Assembly: GCA_028583685.1 (NCBI GenBank)
Contig: JAMXIF010000058.1
Span: 10,341,401 to 10,405,400, forward strand
Source: Petaurus breviceps papuanus
Taxonomy: Eukaryota > Chordata > Mammalia > Diprotodontia > Petauridae
Length of the DNA: 64,000 nt
Direction of reading: 5' to 3'
The translations under genes were made by a program, and so were the position numbers. Every line of letters begins with the position of its first letter. Within the stretch, counting starts at the first letter, position 1. The notes beneath the pieces are model-generated. The model ran no database searches and had not been told where the DNA came from. It saw only the letters and a list, made by a program, of their open reading frames with translations. Positions 48,330 through 59,700 of this stretch are shown here, one piece after another.

Positions 48330-48760
48330 ACTCCCTATATATACTCTGCCATGCAAGGACACTAGCCTCTCTGATGCTCCTCACACCAGACCCTCCAGCT
48401 CATGGCTCTGAGCATTTTCTAGGGCTGGTCCCCATTCCTGAAATTCTTTCCCTCCCACCTCTGCCTCCTACCTTCCCCAGCCTCCTTCTAGCATCAGCTA
48501 ATGTCCCACCTCCTGTAATCCTCCTTAATCGTAATGCCTTCCTTCTGAGACCATGCCCAAGTTGTCCTATATCTATACACACACATATATTTTATATACA
48601 TATATAAATGTATTACTATACACATACATATAGGTGTAGATTTACTTCTATATAGTTGTTTATATGCTGTTTTCCTCCTGAGACTGTGAGCTCCTTAAAA
48701 TCAGAAACTGCTTTTTGCATTTCTTTGTATTCCCAGCACTTAGCATGGTACCTGGAAAGT
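48330..48760 (+). mobile_element. L2 3' end
   Basis: 'ctgaaattctttccctccca', 'caggt.gtccca'-type text, 'gagctccttaaaatcagaaa' and 'cagcacttagcatggtacct' mark the end of L2. A TATA/TACA-rich run (about 48575-48640) is inside it. Confidence 0.7.
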
Positions 48761-48763
48761 TTT

Positions 48764-48980
48764 TTGTTGTTGTTGTTATTCAATCGTTTCAGTCCTGTCC
48801 AAGTCTTTCTGACCCATTTGGGGTTTTCTTGTCAAAGATAGTAGAGTTTTGCTGATTCCTCCTCCAGCTCATTTTACAGATGAGGAAACTGAGGCAAACA
48901 GGGTTAAGTGATTTGCCCAGGTTTGCACAGCTAGTGTCTGAGGCCGGCACTGAGAAGGTACTTAATAAAGGTTACCTGAC
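48764..48980 (-). mobile_element. Marsupial CORE-SINE (MAR1-like), minus strand
   Basis: 'ttgttgttgttattcaatcg', 'gacccatttggggttttctt', 'gatgaggaaactgaggcaaa' and 'gtttgcacagctagtgtctg' run from the tail to the core. Confidence 0.85.
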
Positions 48981-49284
48981 TAACTTTACATGAAGGAGCT
49001 GGACTAAATAACTTTAGGTCACTGACCATCCTAAATCTACTATCTAGCCACTCATGCCAGGGCCATCCACATTCTTTCCTTGGCTATGACTTTGACCCAG
49101 CAGCCATGAAACACAGCTGGGCCCACAGGTCAAAGGCTTGAAAGAAACTGGACTGAGGATAAAAGAAATCATGCCACAAGCAAGTTATTCAAATGCAATA
49201 AAAAAAATACCAGCCATGACATGAGTATCAATTACCAAGTGATGCTTACTGTTTTGCAAAGCATTACTGCTTTGCCCTCAGTAA
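48981..49284. other. Unassigned
   Basis: I see no gene and no repeat I can name. Confidence 0.4.
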
Positions 49285-49515
49285 CATGAGAAAGACTTGA
49301 GTTCAATTGAAGACGCATCAATTAAGTGTTGTCTTCCTACATATGAAGGCCTGTACCGGGCACTAGGGACAGAAAATAAAAATGAAACAGAAGTGTCTTT
49401 AAGAAGCATACGCAGATAATGAGACACTAGATAAACAAAAAGTAGATATAAATACATGTCCTGGGGGAGTAGGTAAAGGCTTAACAACTGGGGAATGCAG
49501 AAAAGGCCACAAATG
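49285..49515 (+). repeat. Repeat copy, paired with 50930-51165
   Basis: 'gcctgtaccgggcactaggg', 'aagaagcatacgcagataat', 'gtcctgggggagtaggtaaa' and 'aacaactggggaatgcagaa' recur in the same order and strand at 50930-51165. The text matches no family I can name. Both copies share the closing 'gggggagtag' block. Confidence 0.65.
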
Positions 49516-49609
49516 ACAAATCAAGGTAACATTTGAGCTGAACCTAGAAGAAATTCCAAGAGGTAGAGATTCTCTCCCACCCCTGTTCTCTGGCCCCACC
49601 ATACTCTAA

Positions 49610-49780
49610 ACAAGGATCAGGGATCTGGAGCTATAAATAACCTCACAGGTTATTTGGTTTAACTCTCTAATTTTGCAAATTAAGAAACAGAAGCTGGGAA
49701 AGTTAAGTGAATTGCCCAATGTCATATGAATAGTGTTAGAGGCAGGATTTGAATTCAGGTCCTTTAACCACAGAGGTGAG
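49610..49780 (+). mobile_element. L3/MIR-like fragment
   Basis: 'tttaactctctaattttgca', 'agctgggaaagttaagtgaa' and 'ggcaggatttgaattcaggt' are core and tail text of a MIR-type element. Confidence 0.55.
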
Positions 49781-49784
49781 GATA

Positions 49785-50120
49785 AAAAGCATTCATTTAT
49801 TCAATCAACAAACGTATTAAATGCCTAGAGATTTTTGTATCTAGAAATACAAAAAGAGGCAAAAAATATCCTCTGCCCTTAAGGAGCTTACAATCTAATG
49901 GAGGAGGAGGAAACAACATGCAAAATACACATACATATATGTGCATATATGTGTGTACATCTATATGTATGTATATAAACAATTAACAGAAGGAAGACAC
50001 TAGAATTAATAGGGGTTGGAAAGGCTTCCTATAAAAGACTGGATTTTAGTTGGGACTTAAAGGAATTCAGAAGATAGAATGTCAGGAACAGAGAAATGCA
50101 TTTTGGTGGGTGAAAATGTT
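49785..50120 (+). mobile_element. Long ancient repeat, head part
   Basis: 'cattcatttattcaatcaac', 'cccttaaggagcttacaatc' and 'gggacttaaaggaattcaga' match the head repeats at 6721 and 63430. A TATG-type run lies at about 49925-49978. Confidence 0.6.
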
Positions 50121-50124
50121 GCAG

Positions 50125-50610
50125 ACTGATGGTCTGCCAGAATTTCAGAGCTGGAAGTGACCTTAAAGCCCATCTAATCTAATCTAATCTGCATCTGACC
50201 AAGAATCCCTTCTAAACATAGCTTTGTATAAATGGTCCCCCAGCCTTCACTAAGAGCCAACTCATTGCATCCCAAGGTAGGGCCTAGCCTCCTTGTTAAC
50301 CAGTTTTGTTTCATTTTCTCTAAGAGGCCTAATCTTACCTCCCTTCACCTTTCACTCATGGTTCTGCCTCCTGGGACCAAACAGAACAAGTGCTTTACAC
50401 ATAACAACAGCCCTTGAAATATTGGAGGGCAGCTACCCCATGCACCTGCCCCAAACATTCACTTCTCTAGGCTAAATATCCCTAATTCCTTCAACCTCAC
50501 ACAGCATGAACTTGGAGCCTTTCACCATTCCAGTTACTCTTCTCCAGTTTTTTAGGGTCATTTTTCCTAAGGTGTGGTGCCCAGAACTGAAGACAGAATG
50601 GTGCAGGGAG
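50125..50610 (+). mobile_element. L3/CR1 3' region, long copy
   Basis: 'gaatttcagagctggaagtg', 'aatattggagggcagctacc', 'ctaggctaaatatccctaat', 'ccttcaacctcacacagcat', 'ccattccagttactcttctc' and 'tggtgcccagaactgaagac' give a nearly continuous copy of the CR1/L3 3' region on the plus strand. Confidence 0.75.
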
Positions 50611-50714
50611 GTGAAAAGGGGGAACAATCAGACAATTTCTTTCCTTATTCTCAAATGCTGTGCTTCTCTAAATACAGCCTAAGTTCACATTATATAGTTC
50701 AGAAGAGCTGAAGC

Positions 50715-50930
50715 AGCTGGGCAATGGAATGTATAAAACACCGGGTTAACAGTCAGGAAGATTTGAATTCAAATCTAGCCTCTGACACTTGCTAGTTGTG
50801 TGACCCCGGACAAGTCACTTAACATCTGTTTGTCTCAGTTTCTTATCTGTAAAATGGGGATAATAAAAGAGCCCACCTTCCAGGGTAATTGTGAGGATCA
50901 AGTGAAATAATATTTGTAAAGTGCTTAACA
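50715..50930 (+). mobile_element. Marsupial SINE, plus strand
   Basis: 'cagtcaggaagatttgaatt', 'agttgtgtgaccccggacaa', 'cagtttcttatctgtaaaat' and 'aattgtgaggatcaagtgaa' in order. Confidence 0.8.
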
Positions 50931-51051
50931 TACATTAAACACTTCCTATATATGAAGCCCTGCACTGGGCACTGAGGATGGAAAAATAAAAAGGAAACGG
51001 AAGTATCCTCAAGAAGCACACACAGATAATTAGATACTAAATTTTTTAAAG

Positions 51052-51098
<47 letters not shown>

Positions 51099-51165
51099 AT
51101 ATGTATATGTCGTGGGGGAGTAGATAAAGCATTAACAACTGGGGAATTCAGAAAAGTCATGTAGT
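50931..51165 (+). repeat. Repeat copy with (GT)n, paired with 49285-49515
   Basis: Same text as 49285-49515, with a (GT)n run at 51059-51096 where the first copy has no run. The (GT)n growth is private to this copy. Confidence 0.65.
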
Positions 51166-52289
51166 ATGCACTATATAAATGTTCCCTTCCTTTCTCCAAC
51201 CTGTCTATACCTGCTCCTCTCAGGGCCACCAGAGCTCCATAAGATAAGGCCTAAAAACCTATAGCAATGAATGTCACTATATAGGCAAGGAAGAAGGCAG
51301 ACATGATGGACAGCGCAACATGGCTATGCTTCTGAAAAGAGCTCCCAAACGCACACCTTTTTTTCCAAAGATGTCTCCAGGGACACTGGCAGGTCCCAAG
51401 GTTCTGAACTCCCACTCAGGCAGTTTATCCAACATTCTCTCCCTTTTCATTTCAAATGCTTCATCATCACATACCATTTCCTCCAAGTCTATTGTTTTGC
51501 AATGGGTAGCAGAGATACATATCTGAATGCTATAGCTCCATTCCACTTCAGAAATCAAGAGAAACTCCCAAAGTATAAGAAATAGGCTTCAAGAAAACAG
51601 AAGCTTTTGATTTCCTTGTGTTGGGTTGGCAGGGGTAGGGGGCAGGAGGTTGTTTGTATTTCAAGGGAAGGCATGGCCAGCAGTTCTCATGAACCTAAAG
51701 CTAAACACTTCAAGCCAGCAGAGGAAAGGGATCTAAAACAAAAGATGCGAAGTGTACATGCTGTATGACAACACTGACATCTGTTGGCTAGGAATGTCCT
51801 GAGTTCTAATAGTCACGCCAGCTCCAGCCTTTTCACAGCCACCACGACAGCCAATGCAATCTCCTCCTTCATCACCATCTCTAGATCCAAACTTCTGAAA
51901 CTATGCAACATCTCTCACTCTCACTAGATCCCAAGCTAGCCCTGGAGGCTCATTGTTTCAGCATATCCTGTTGCACAAAAGGAGGCTTCAAATAATGTTG
52001 AAACCTTTCTCTTGGATCAAAAACCAAACAGCATTTTGTGCCACTAACCCAATGCATCCTGTGCACAGCATGACACCAGGAAGTTTGACATGTTTGTAAC
52101 TGTGGCTTCTATGCTGTTCCAGCCTTCATTTTCTTCTTGAATCTCACTCTTGAGTTTCTTCTCATCCTCTTCCCCCTGCCCATTAACTGGCTTAAGCTCT
52201 ATCCAGAATCCTTGGTGCTCTCACTTTATGCTCTCTCATTTTTAGAGTTAATTCACCCACATGATTTAATTATCTGTGAAATAAGGAAG
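51166..52289. other. Unassigned
   Basis: I see no gene. Overlapping frames at 51277-51558 (minus, 93 codons) and 51320-51526 (plus, 68 codons) are shadows of each other, with no motif. Confidence 0.4.
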
Positions 52290-52420
52290 ATAGCCAAAAT
52301 GGCAGAGCAGACAGAGGGGCCAGCCTGGGAGTAGGAAGGCCTAGGTTCAAATACAGATTGGTACTCTGACACATACTAGCTGTATGATCCTGAGCAAGTC
52401 ACTTAACAAGGAAATAAGTT
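52290..52420 (+). mobile_element. Marsupial SINE fragment
   Basis: 'aaggcctaggttcaaataca', 'ctagctgtatgatcctgagc' and 'aagtcacttaac' are core text. Confidence 0.7.
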
Positions 52421-52689
52421 ACTAAACTCAGTGGAGGGAGTTTATACAGTGGGAGCTCTTGGTGAAATCATAGCTTGAGATAATTATCATCTTCACCTCC
52501 TCAAAGTCCAACTCATCATCTATTTGGGAGGTTGAGGGGAAGAGAGCAGGAGAGGAGGGAAATATAGCAAAGTAGGGGAATGTCAGCTAGTGATCTGTAA
52601 TGGGATCTTTGGGGCCCTGAGCTCTAAAGACCTGGAAGGAACCCTGAAATGGTGGTGAATTGAGTCTCCTCTGATTCAGAGGAATAAAC
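52421..52689. other. Unassigned
   Basis: I see no gene and no repeat I can name. Confidence 0.4.
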
Positions 52690-53010
52690 AGGATGACCTG
52701 GAGTTGTATGCTGACCGTACATTCCATGCCTGGAGGACTCTCTCCCCTTACTTTCACCTTCTGGTTTCCCTAGCTTCTGTCAAGACATCTCAAATTTCAA
52801 TTTCTGCCAGAGACTTTCCCTCTGAAATTATATCTCCCATTTACACAGTCTATATCTCCTGTAACATAGTGGTTTACATGTTTGTCTTCCCCCGTCAGAA
52901 TTTGAGCTCCTTGAGGGCAAAGACCGCTTTTTTTTAACTCTTCTTTGTATCTTCAGTGTTTAGCACAGTGCCTGACACTACTAAGTGATTAATAAATGCT
53001 TACTGAGTGA
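52690..53010 (+). mobile_element. L2 3' end
   Basis: 'atttgagctccttgagggca', 'gtttagcacagtgcctgaca' and 'gattaataaatgcttactga' are the closing part of L2. Confidence 0.75.
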
Positions 53011-53099
53011 CAAATAGATAGCTTGTATACTGTTAATATTACAAATAACGAATGACAGAATGGTCTGCAAAATTGGAAAGCAGCAGGACTAGATAAGAG

Positions 53100-53475
53100 G
53101 CATAACTGTTGTTCAAATGCTTCACAGTGACACATCAGTTACCAACAGAGCATTTTATCAGGTGCTTCCCAGAGAGAAGCCTGATCCTATCTTTCCTAAA
53201 AAAGAACATCACAAATCTACTATCAAAAGTAAGAACAGTAGGGACCCCTCCAAATATGTGTTTAAGTACTATAAACAAAGTATTCACAGCTTGTATCACC
53301 TTAAACAAGCTATAAAAACTTTGAAGAAAACAATATATAGGCTAAAAAGCAAAAAAAGGGGTGTCCAAAAGTCCCAGGGGTTTAAAGAACAACTTCTTAT
53401 AAATTCAGTAATTATTGAAGAAGCTACCCAAAACTATCACTGTTTGGGGTCATTATCCTCAAACTTTTGACTCAG
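53100..53475 (+). other. Unassigned 117-codon open frame, possible relic of a transposable element
   Basis: The longest frame in the window outside low-complexity DNA, the LTR, SINE/L2 shadows and the retrocopies (plus strand, 53117-53470, 117 residues). It is rich in lysine and has a helical stretch SLYHLKQAIKTLKKTIYRLK with a heptad-like pattern. Before it comes FYQVLPREKPDPIFPKK, which resembles the closing AVPxIF part of a THAP zinc-finger domain, but the expected cysteine and histidine ligands are not visible. An N-terminal region of an R4-like LINE is the other candidate, since 54400-54960 may be such an element's tail. It has no upstream start context and a SINE follows. I do not claim a function. 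Confidence 0.3.
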
Positions 53476-53484
53476 TTAAGTTCT

Positions 53485-53735
53485 TATGAGGCAGATAGCC
53501 AGTACCATGAATAGAGTTCTGGACCTGAAATCAGGAAGACCTCAGTTCAAATATGACCTCATCTATTCAGCTATATTGCCCTGGGCAAATCATTTAACCT
53601 GTCTGTCTCATATCCTCATCCATCATCAAATGAGGATAAGGATAGCCACCTTACCCCCCCAGAGTCATTGTGAGAATAATATTTGTAAAACACTTAGGAA
53701 ACCATAAAGTGTTATATAAATGCCACTCATTATTA
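53485..53735 (+). mobile_element. Marsupial CORE-SINE
   Basis: 'agccagtaccatgaatagag', 'gaagacctcagttcaaatat' and 'cagagtcattgtgagaataa' with a MIR-like end 'aagtgttatataaatgccac'. Confidence 0.75.
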
Positions 53736-54399
53736 AGGTTTACTTTTATACTGTAGATATATATGCATATGTATATACATATATGTAAAATAAACCCAAT
53801 TATAGTGAAAACACTAGAATATTTGATGTCCACATGGAAGAACAGTCTCTATTTAAACCATGCCACCAGCACAGTAATATCAAGAAAAATTCTTATAAAC
53901 CATAGTGTGTTTTTTTTTTTCAGGGAGACAGTTTAAGCTTGTCGTGGTTCAACCCAACCATAAATTCAGTGTCATCTCTCTTAAATAGTACTAACGACTT
54001 CCAAATTTAAGAACTCAAACCAAGATATCTTTTTAATCATTTAACATACATGCATATCATCAAGCTATATGACTCTACTAAAAACACATTAAACAGTTTC
54101 TCTTTCTTGTGGAATCTTTCTCCAACACTATCAAGATGTTTTCCAGACTCCTGTGTAAAATTCTTAACACATGCCAAGGAAAAAGAGAGATTGTGAAGGC
54201 TTGAAACTGAAGGTCAAATTGAAATAGAAGAAGGCAATATTACCTTGGTCTCCTCCAGACAAGACACAGCAAGCATAAAGCTATGGCTGTGTATATCAAG
54301 TCACTTATTGGCATCCTGTAATCAAAATCCAATGGGAAGAACACATTTAAAGCATTTAATACCTATGCAATACTGTTTTTATATGTACATCTGGAACAT
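53736..54399. other. Unassigned, with TATA run
   Basis: A TATA/TG-type run lies at about 53756-53786. No gene seen in the rest. Confidence 0.4.
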
Positions 54400-54960
54400 T
54401 CAAATTAACTGTGACAGATGTGGAGAGTATCCTAACAAAAGCTCGTGCAGTATTGATTAAAAACACAAGGCCAGAATCATACAACAGAAGCTTGATAACT
54501 TTCATAAACTAATAGATGACAAATTCCTATACTACAAATACAGACACCAAAATATCCTTGAAAATTCAACAAACTAACTGTCCTGGGGCTGGACCATTAT
54601 CATGGACAAAACTGTTGCCCATAATCACCCAGACATAAAATTGGTCTATAAAAACTTAAGAATGATATCTTAATAGATGTAATCATACCAAATATTCAAT
54701 ACCCCCAAGGTCCTCAAGCTTACACAATATGGAAATTGAACAGAAGAAATCACATTCATGTAAGGACAAGATAAAATACATAGTCTCTTTGTCATCTTGT
54801 CTGTTATAAGCAGTTGTTCCAAAAATGCATTCACTGAACCTCCGGATGAGTTTACATCCCAATACTTTTATTGAATTGCAAAAAGCAATCATTTTATCCA
54901 CTTGTGCAGTAGTCCATGGAACATTAAGCATAAAAGAATAATAACAGTATAACAACCTGT
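54400..54960 (+). mobile_element. Possible R4/Dong-like LINE C-terminal relic
   Basis: Reading the plus strand across frames gives CDRCGEYPNKSS (54411 on), reminiscent of a CxxCG zinc-knuckle-like start, then NDILIDVIIPN near 54663, then NLRMSLHPNTFIELQKAIIL and STCAVVHG near 54837-54915. R4/Dong-type and related LINEs have, in this order, a CxxC segment, an IDVxIP block, and an LHPNTYxxLQKAxIL block. Order and spacing fit. The frame is broken repeatedly and parts of the middle do not align. It is a LINE fossil if real. Boundaries are approximate. Confidence 0.35.
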
Positions 54961-55149
54961 CCCAAGACCATTCTATCTGAATTCCATCAAACAAGATAAA
55001 AACGAGAGATCATCATAACAATAACGACGACAACTTCCGAATCTGTATTACAGGTGCTGACTTCTATTCCTCCTTTCCATTTTAATCTGTTCTTCCATCT
55101 CCTGTTATATTCAGGACTACCACAATTGTATGTTTTATCAACACCCAAA

Positions 55150-56487
55150 ACTTGAGCATGTGGAAAACTAAATTATTACCTTCATTCCTAAAGTATCACA
55201 TTTTCCTAATTCATCTGTTCTTATCAACTGGGAGGACTATTATCCTCCCAGGCCCTACTTTGGAGTCATATCTGATCCTTATCATTTATTCATCCTCCAT
55301 TTCCAACACAGTCCTGCCAATCCTATTAATTCCTACAGTCACATACTTGATTCAGGCCCTAATCACCTCAAATCACCCAATCAACTTTGATAGCCTCCTA
55401 ACTGCACTCCCTGGTTTTATTCTATCCTTTATCCCAAATATCCCTAATACTAGCTGCTAAAATCCTTCTCTTTCAGTGTTATTTGGACCAGAGGTATCAA
55501 ACATGTGCCCCAAGGGTCCCATTTCAGCCACCAACATTCCCAAGTGCAGCCTGAACCAAATTAAAATGTAACTGGGAAATATTTAACAAGCTAAACAAAA
55601 ACACAATAAAACATAGATGACATTAATGTGTGGTTTCCTAAGTCAATATGCAGCCCATAGGTAACCTTACATACAGTTTTATGACCCCATTTCTATTTAA
55701 CTTTGACACCATTACATTACTAAATAGTACAATACAACTCCCTTGGTCAGAAGTTTATTAAGGACTACTAATGGTCTTTCTTGTCCAATTCTAATTACAA
55801 GTGATGTGTTTCATAGCTTTCCATCAATTGACTATTGCATCTTCCTGTCTTTATATCCCACAACTTGAAAATTCACATTCTCCTTCCCAAGACAATCTGC
55901 CTCCCACCACCAACCCCTACCTGGTTCACTTCTTCTATTCACCTCTTTCCTGTTCTCCAATCCTCATTTTGCCATCATATCAACTCAAACTCTTCCTCTA
56001 TGAAGCACTTCCTAACTATACCCAAAATGGAGCTGTTGAAACACATCAACTATCCCATAGTCTTATACATAAGGAGAATATAATCTTTTTGGTAACTACA
56101 ACTTTCACAAAACCTGTGCAGAGCCCAGTATGGGATAATGCTATCCATACAGGGAATCTGGTTACATGAGGGCATTTTCAAAGAGCTTGGTAAGAGGCTA
56201 GGCATGAAATCTCATCAAAGAGATAAGAGGCAGGAAGGTTAATTTACAAATAGTAAAAAAAAAAAAAAAGACTGAAATGGAAAAGAAAGGGTCTGTCTTT
56301 GGTTGCATCTAACTTCTGCTGCTTCTACCAGTTATGCTCATTAGCACCTTTTGTGTCTGTCACTGTTGAGGGGATCCTCCCAGTCACCTAGGTCAAAACC
56401 TAGATGTAATCTTCAACTTCTTCCTGTCTCTGTCTTTCTGTTTCTCTCTTTGCCTCTGTCTTCTCTCTGTTTCTGTCTCTCTGTCTG

Positions 56488-56536
<49 letters not shown>

Positions 56537-57300
56537 CCCCTCATATCCAATCATCTGCCAAGTCCTTTGAATCCTTCCTTTGTCACTATCTATGATATAT
56601 GTTGCCTTTTCTCCTCTGACCAGCCTGGTGCAGACCTTCATCCCTTCATACCTGGACTATTCAAATAGATTGTTGATCTGGTCTCCCTGATTCAATCTCT
56701 CCCCATTCCAGTCCATCTTCTACTCAACAATCAAACTGCTCTTTCTGTGGGAATTATGGAAATTGAAAGTACAGGTTGGACCATGTCACCTACCTATTCA
56801 AGAAACTCTAGTGGCTGCCTATTACCTCAAGGATCAAATTCTCTGTTTTTCAAATACTCTGCTTTGATTTTAAAACCCTCTATAACTTGGCCCCTTCCTA
56901 CCTTTCCAATTTTCTTACACTTTATACCCCAAATATTCTATAGTCCATTGACACTGGCCTCCTTGGGTTCCTCAACACAGGATACTCTTATCTCCAGTCT
57001 CTGCATTTTCACTATTTCCTATGCCTAGGGTTCTCTCCCTTCGCATCTCTATCTCTTGGCTTCCCAGGTTTCCATCAAGTCCCAGCTAAAATCTCACCTT
57101 CTACAAGAAATTTTTCCTGATCCTCCTTAGTCCCAGTGCCTTTCTTCTCTAATTTATTCTTGTTTGTATATTGTCTCCCCCATTAAACTGTGAGCTACTT
57201 TCAAGTAGCTACTGTTTTTTGCCTTTCTCCGTAGCCTTAGCACTTAGCACAGTGCCTGGTACACAGTAGGCACTTAATAAATGGTTTTTGCTGACTGGAA
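55150..57300 (+). mobile_element. Two L2 copies, the first split by a hAT-like element
   Basis: First copy: 55150-55488 and 55720-56170 ('tttggagtcatatctgatcc', 'ctcctaactgcactccctgg', 'ctatgaagcacttcctaact'). Second copy: about 56350-57300 ('aacctagatgtaatcttcaa', 'tccatcttctactcaacaat', 'agtggctgcctattacctca', 'gagctactttcaagtagcta', 'ggtacacagtaggcacttaa'), ending in the L2 3' terminus. A (CA)n run at 56489-56532 lies in the second copy. Open frames of up to 122 codons here are L2 shadows. Confidence 0.75.
55489..55714. mobile_element. hAT-like miniature DNA transposon
   Basis: A 226-base block from 'cagaggtatcaaa' to 'tttgacaccatta'; the ends are imperfect inverted repeats of the cagrggtgtcaaa type used by hAT-Charlie elements. 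The interior has 'cacaataaaacatagatgac' and 'caatatgcagcccatagg'. I could not see an 8-base target duplication, probably through decay. It splits an L2. Confidence 0.6.
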
Positions 57301-58735
57301 GTGATGGTTACTAGTTTCTCTTCCACTTCTTGGCTTCTTGCCATGCTTAACTTCATTACGGTCTCACAACTCTGATGCTGAGATACATGACATTTTCCAT
57401 AGTGAGACCTTAGTATCTGTAAATGAAATTCCTATATTTATCTGACAAACAAATCATTATACCCTGTCTATACCCTAGTGTAAAGTGCTCTGCTTATAAG
57501 ACAGCAGAGAAATCTGGAACTAATGGACTCCTATCTTCCCAGAACTTAAGGATGAGAGGAGGTAATTGTTGTAAATGCGAAATGAGAGTTTTTGCTATTT
57601 GATTTTTAATTCCTTGTTGTTGTTGTTTATAACCTTGCATCATATTTCTTTGGTATAGAGCTGCCAGCTTAGGTACTTGTTTATTGGTTTTGCTTTGTCT
57701 TTTGTCTCTTTCTTTTATCTCTCTAATAATATCTCTTAATAGAAAAAGAATCTCTTTCCAGGAAGAACATGGGGATACTAAGCTCCTTTATATACAATGG
57801 GCTGTCAATAAATATATCACAATGAATGACTCAACTGAGTCTCATTGTAGGTTTCTTAATGTAATAGCATGGTTGGCAAGGCTCAGCTTTTGAATGAGTA
57901 CATTTCAGCAGTGTTGCAGATTTTAAGGGGAATTGTTTGTATAATAAGCCTCAGAAGAGTTGTGGTATCTAGAAAGAAAGGGCTTGTTCTACTGTTACTT
58001 TCCTCCTTAAGCTGGGTCTACATATACCACCAGACTGGACTAAAGAGAAAACATTTTCTCTGTTCAATTGTTACAGGGTTTTCTTAACTAGATGCAAATC
58101 ATATAACCAATACTCCTAAACTCTGAATTACAGTATATGCAAAGGCGGGGATGGGAGCATGGAATTGTATAAGACCAAGTGATTCAGTCCTAACTGTAGA
58201 CAACTCAGCCCCCTCTCATAGAGACACTTCCAAACTCACAAATAATTTTATGATGCTTTTAGGCATGACTCATTTTGCATTTGAAAAATCATTTTTCATT
58301 TAGGTGCTGTGCCTTATTGCTTTCTGTGAAGCCATCATATATATTGCACTGCACAAAAATAATTGATTACTTGTGAGTGACAGAATAATTGGCACTACCC
58401 TAGTTATTCAGCTATTTTTATGCATTATAATTATCAGATTCAGAACAGTAGAAAGAATTTAATGTTCTTTAAAATTAATATTATTGAAAGACTCAATACA
58501 AAAGAATGTAATGTGCCTAAATTAAAACTTGTCACAGACTGGTAGACTCCCACATTGTTGAATATTTTTCAATATTTTATTTTTAATTATTGGAAAACCT
58601 TTATCAAATCACAAAGCCTCATGGCTCAAGTCAGTTCTGAACAACCAAATTTTAATAAATTCGTAAGCTGGATTAGTGTTTGCAATTGTAAAATTAAGTA
58701 TTTAATGTTCTGTTGAGGGATTTGAATTCATCTTT
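57301..58735. other. Unassigned
   Basis: I see no gene. A (GTT)n run lies at about 57613-57629. Confidence 0.4.
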
Positions 58736-59339
58736 TGATTTGGACTGTGATATGTGAATTTCTTGAGGGCAAAGAGCAAGTATTTAATACATGGCCTGTG
58801 TGAATGCTTAATGAGCTGTGAAATACATAAAGTGCATTTTATAAAAATGTTGTTTAAGTGAACAATATCCCTGATGCATGAATACTCACAGTGAAAACTC
58901 TTCTCCTGCAATGCACTATATTGACAGAATTTGAAAAGTAATTGGTTATAAGGCAAAGGTGGAAACCACCCCTGTTTGCAATGTAGGATGGTAGAACTGG
59001 CTCCAGCCATTAATATAATTGCATGTTGCTTTTGAGACAAGTGGTATTAATAGATGACTCCATTGATGTCTGTAGTTGTGAAAAAGCAACATAGCTCTAA
59101 AAGTCATTAGCCACAATAAACTGGTTGTTACTTCATGAAAATGTGCCTCCTTATCTACATGTATGTACATTTCTCATTCTCCTTTTCTTTCTATATTGTT
59201 TTCTTTCGTATACACTTCATATTTGTATACATGCAAATCAGCATGGTAGAGGGGAAAGAATGCTGAATTTTGTTCTCTCTCTCTCCCCCTCTCTGACTGT
59301 CAATTAGTATATTTATATCTCTATATGTATCTTTGTCTC
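58736..59339. other. L2-like tail, then unassigned
   Basis: 'atttcttgagggcaaagagc' and 'aagtatttaatacatggcct' at about 58745-58800 look like an L2 tail. No gene in the rest. Confidence 0.4.
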
Positions 59340-59700
59340 TTTTTTAAATATTTCACTGTCTCACTCAACTGAAACTGCTCTCTGCAGAGTTACAAATGAT
59401 CTCTTAATTGACAGATCTGATGGTGTCTTTTTTAGTGCTCATTTTTTTTGACCCGTTTGCTGGCTTTAACATTACTGAACACCCTCTCCCTCTGGATAAT
59501 CTCTCCGTTATGGGTTTTTGTGACACTGATGTCTCCTGTTTCTGCTTCTACCTCTCTGGATCCTCCTACTTTGTGTCCTTTACAGACTTGTCATCCATAT
59601 CATGCCCCCTAAGTGTGGATGTTATTGAAGGTTCTGTCCTAGGCCTCCTTCTTCCTTCCCTCTACATTTAATCTCAGTAACAGCCTCAGATCCCATAGAT
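59340..59700 (+). mobile_element. L2 fragment
   Basis: 'aactgaaactgctctctgca', 'acagatctgatggtgtcttt', 'gaacaccctctccctctgga' and 'ggttctgtcctaggcctcct' are in L2 order, with the 87-codon frame a remnant of the L2 ORF end. Confidence 0.75.

Noticed and set aside
55801-57028. Plus-strand frames of 82-122 codons
   Set aside because: They are L2 3'-region text, which is non-coding and C/T-rich.
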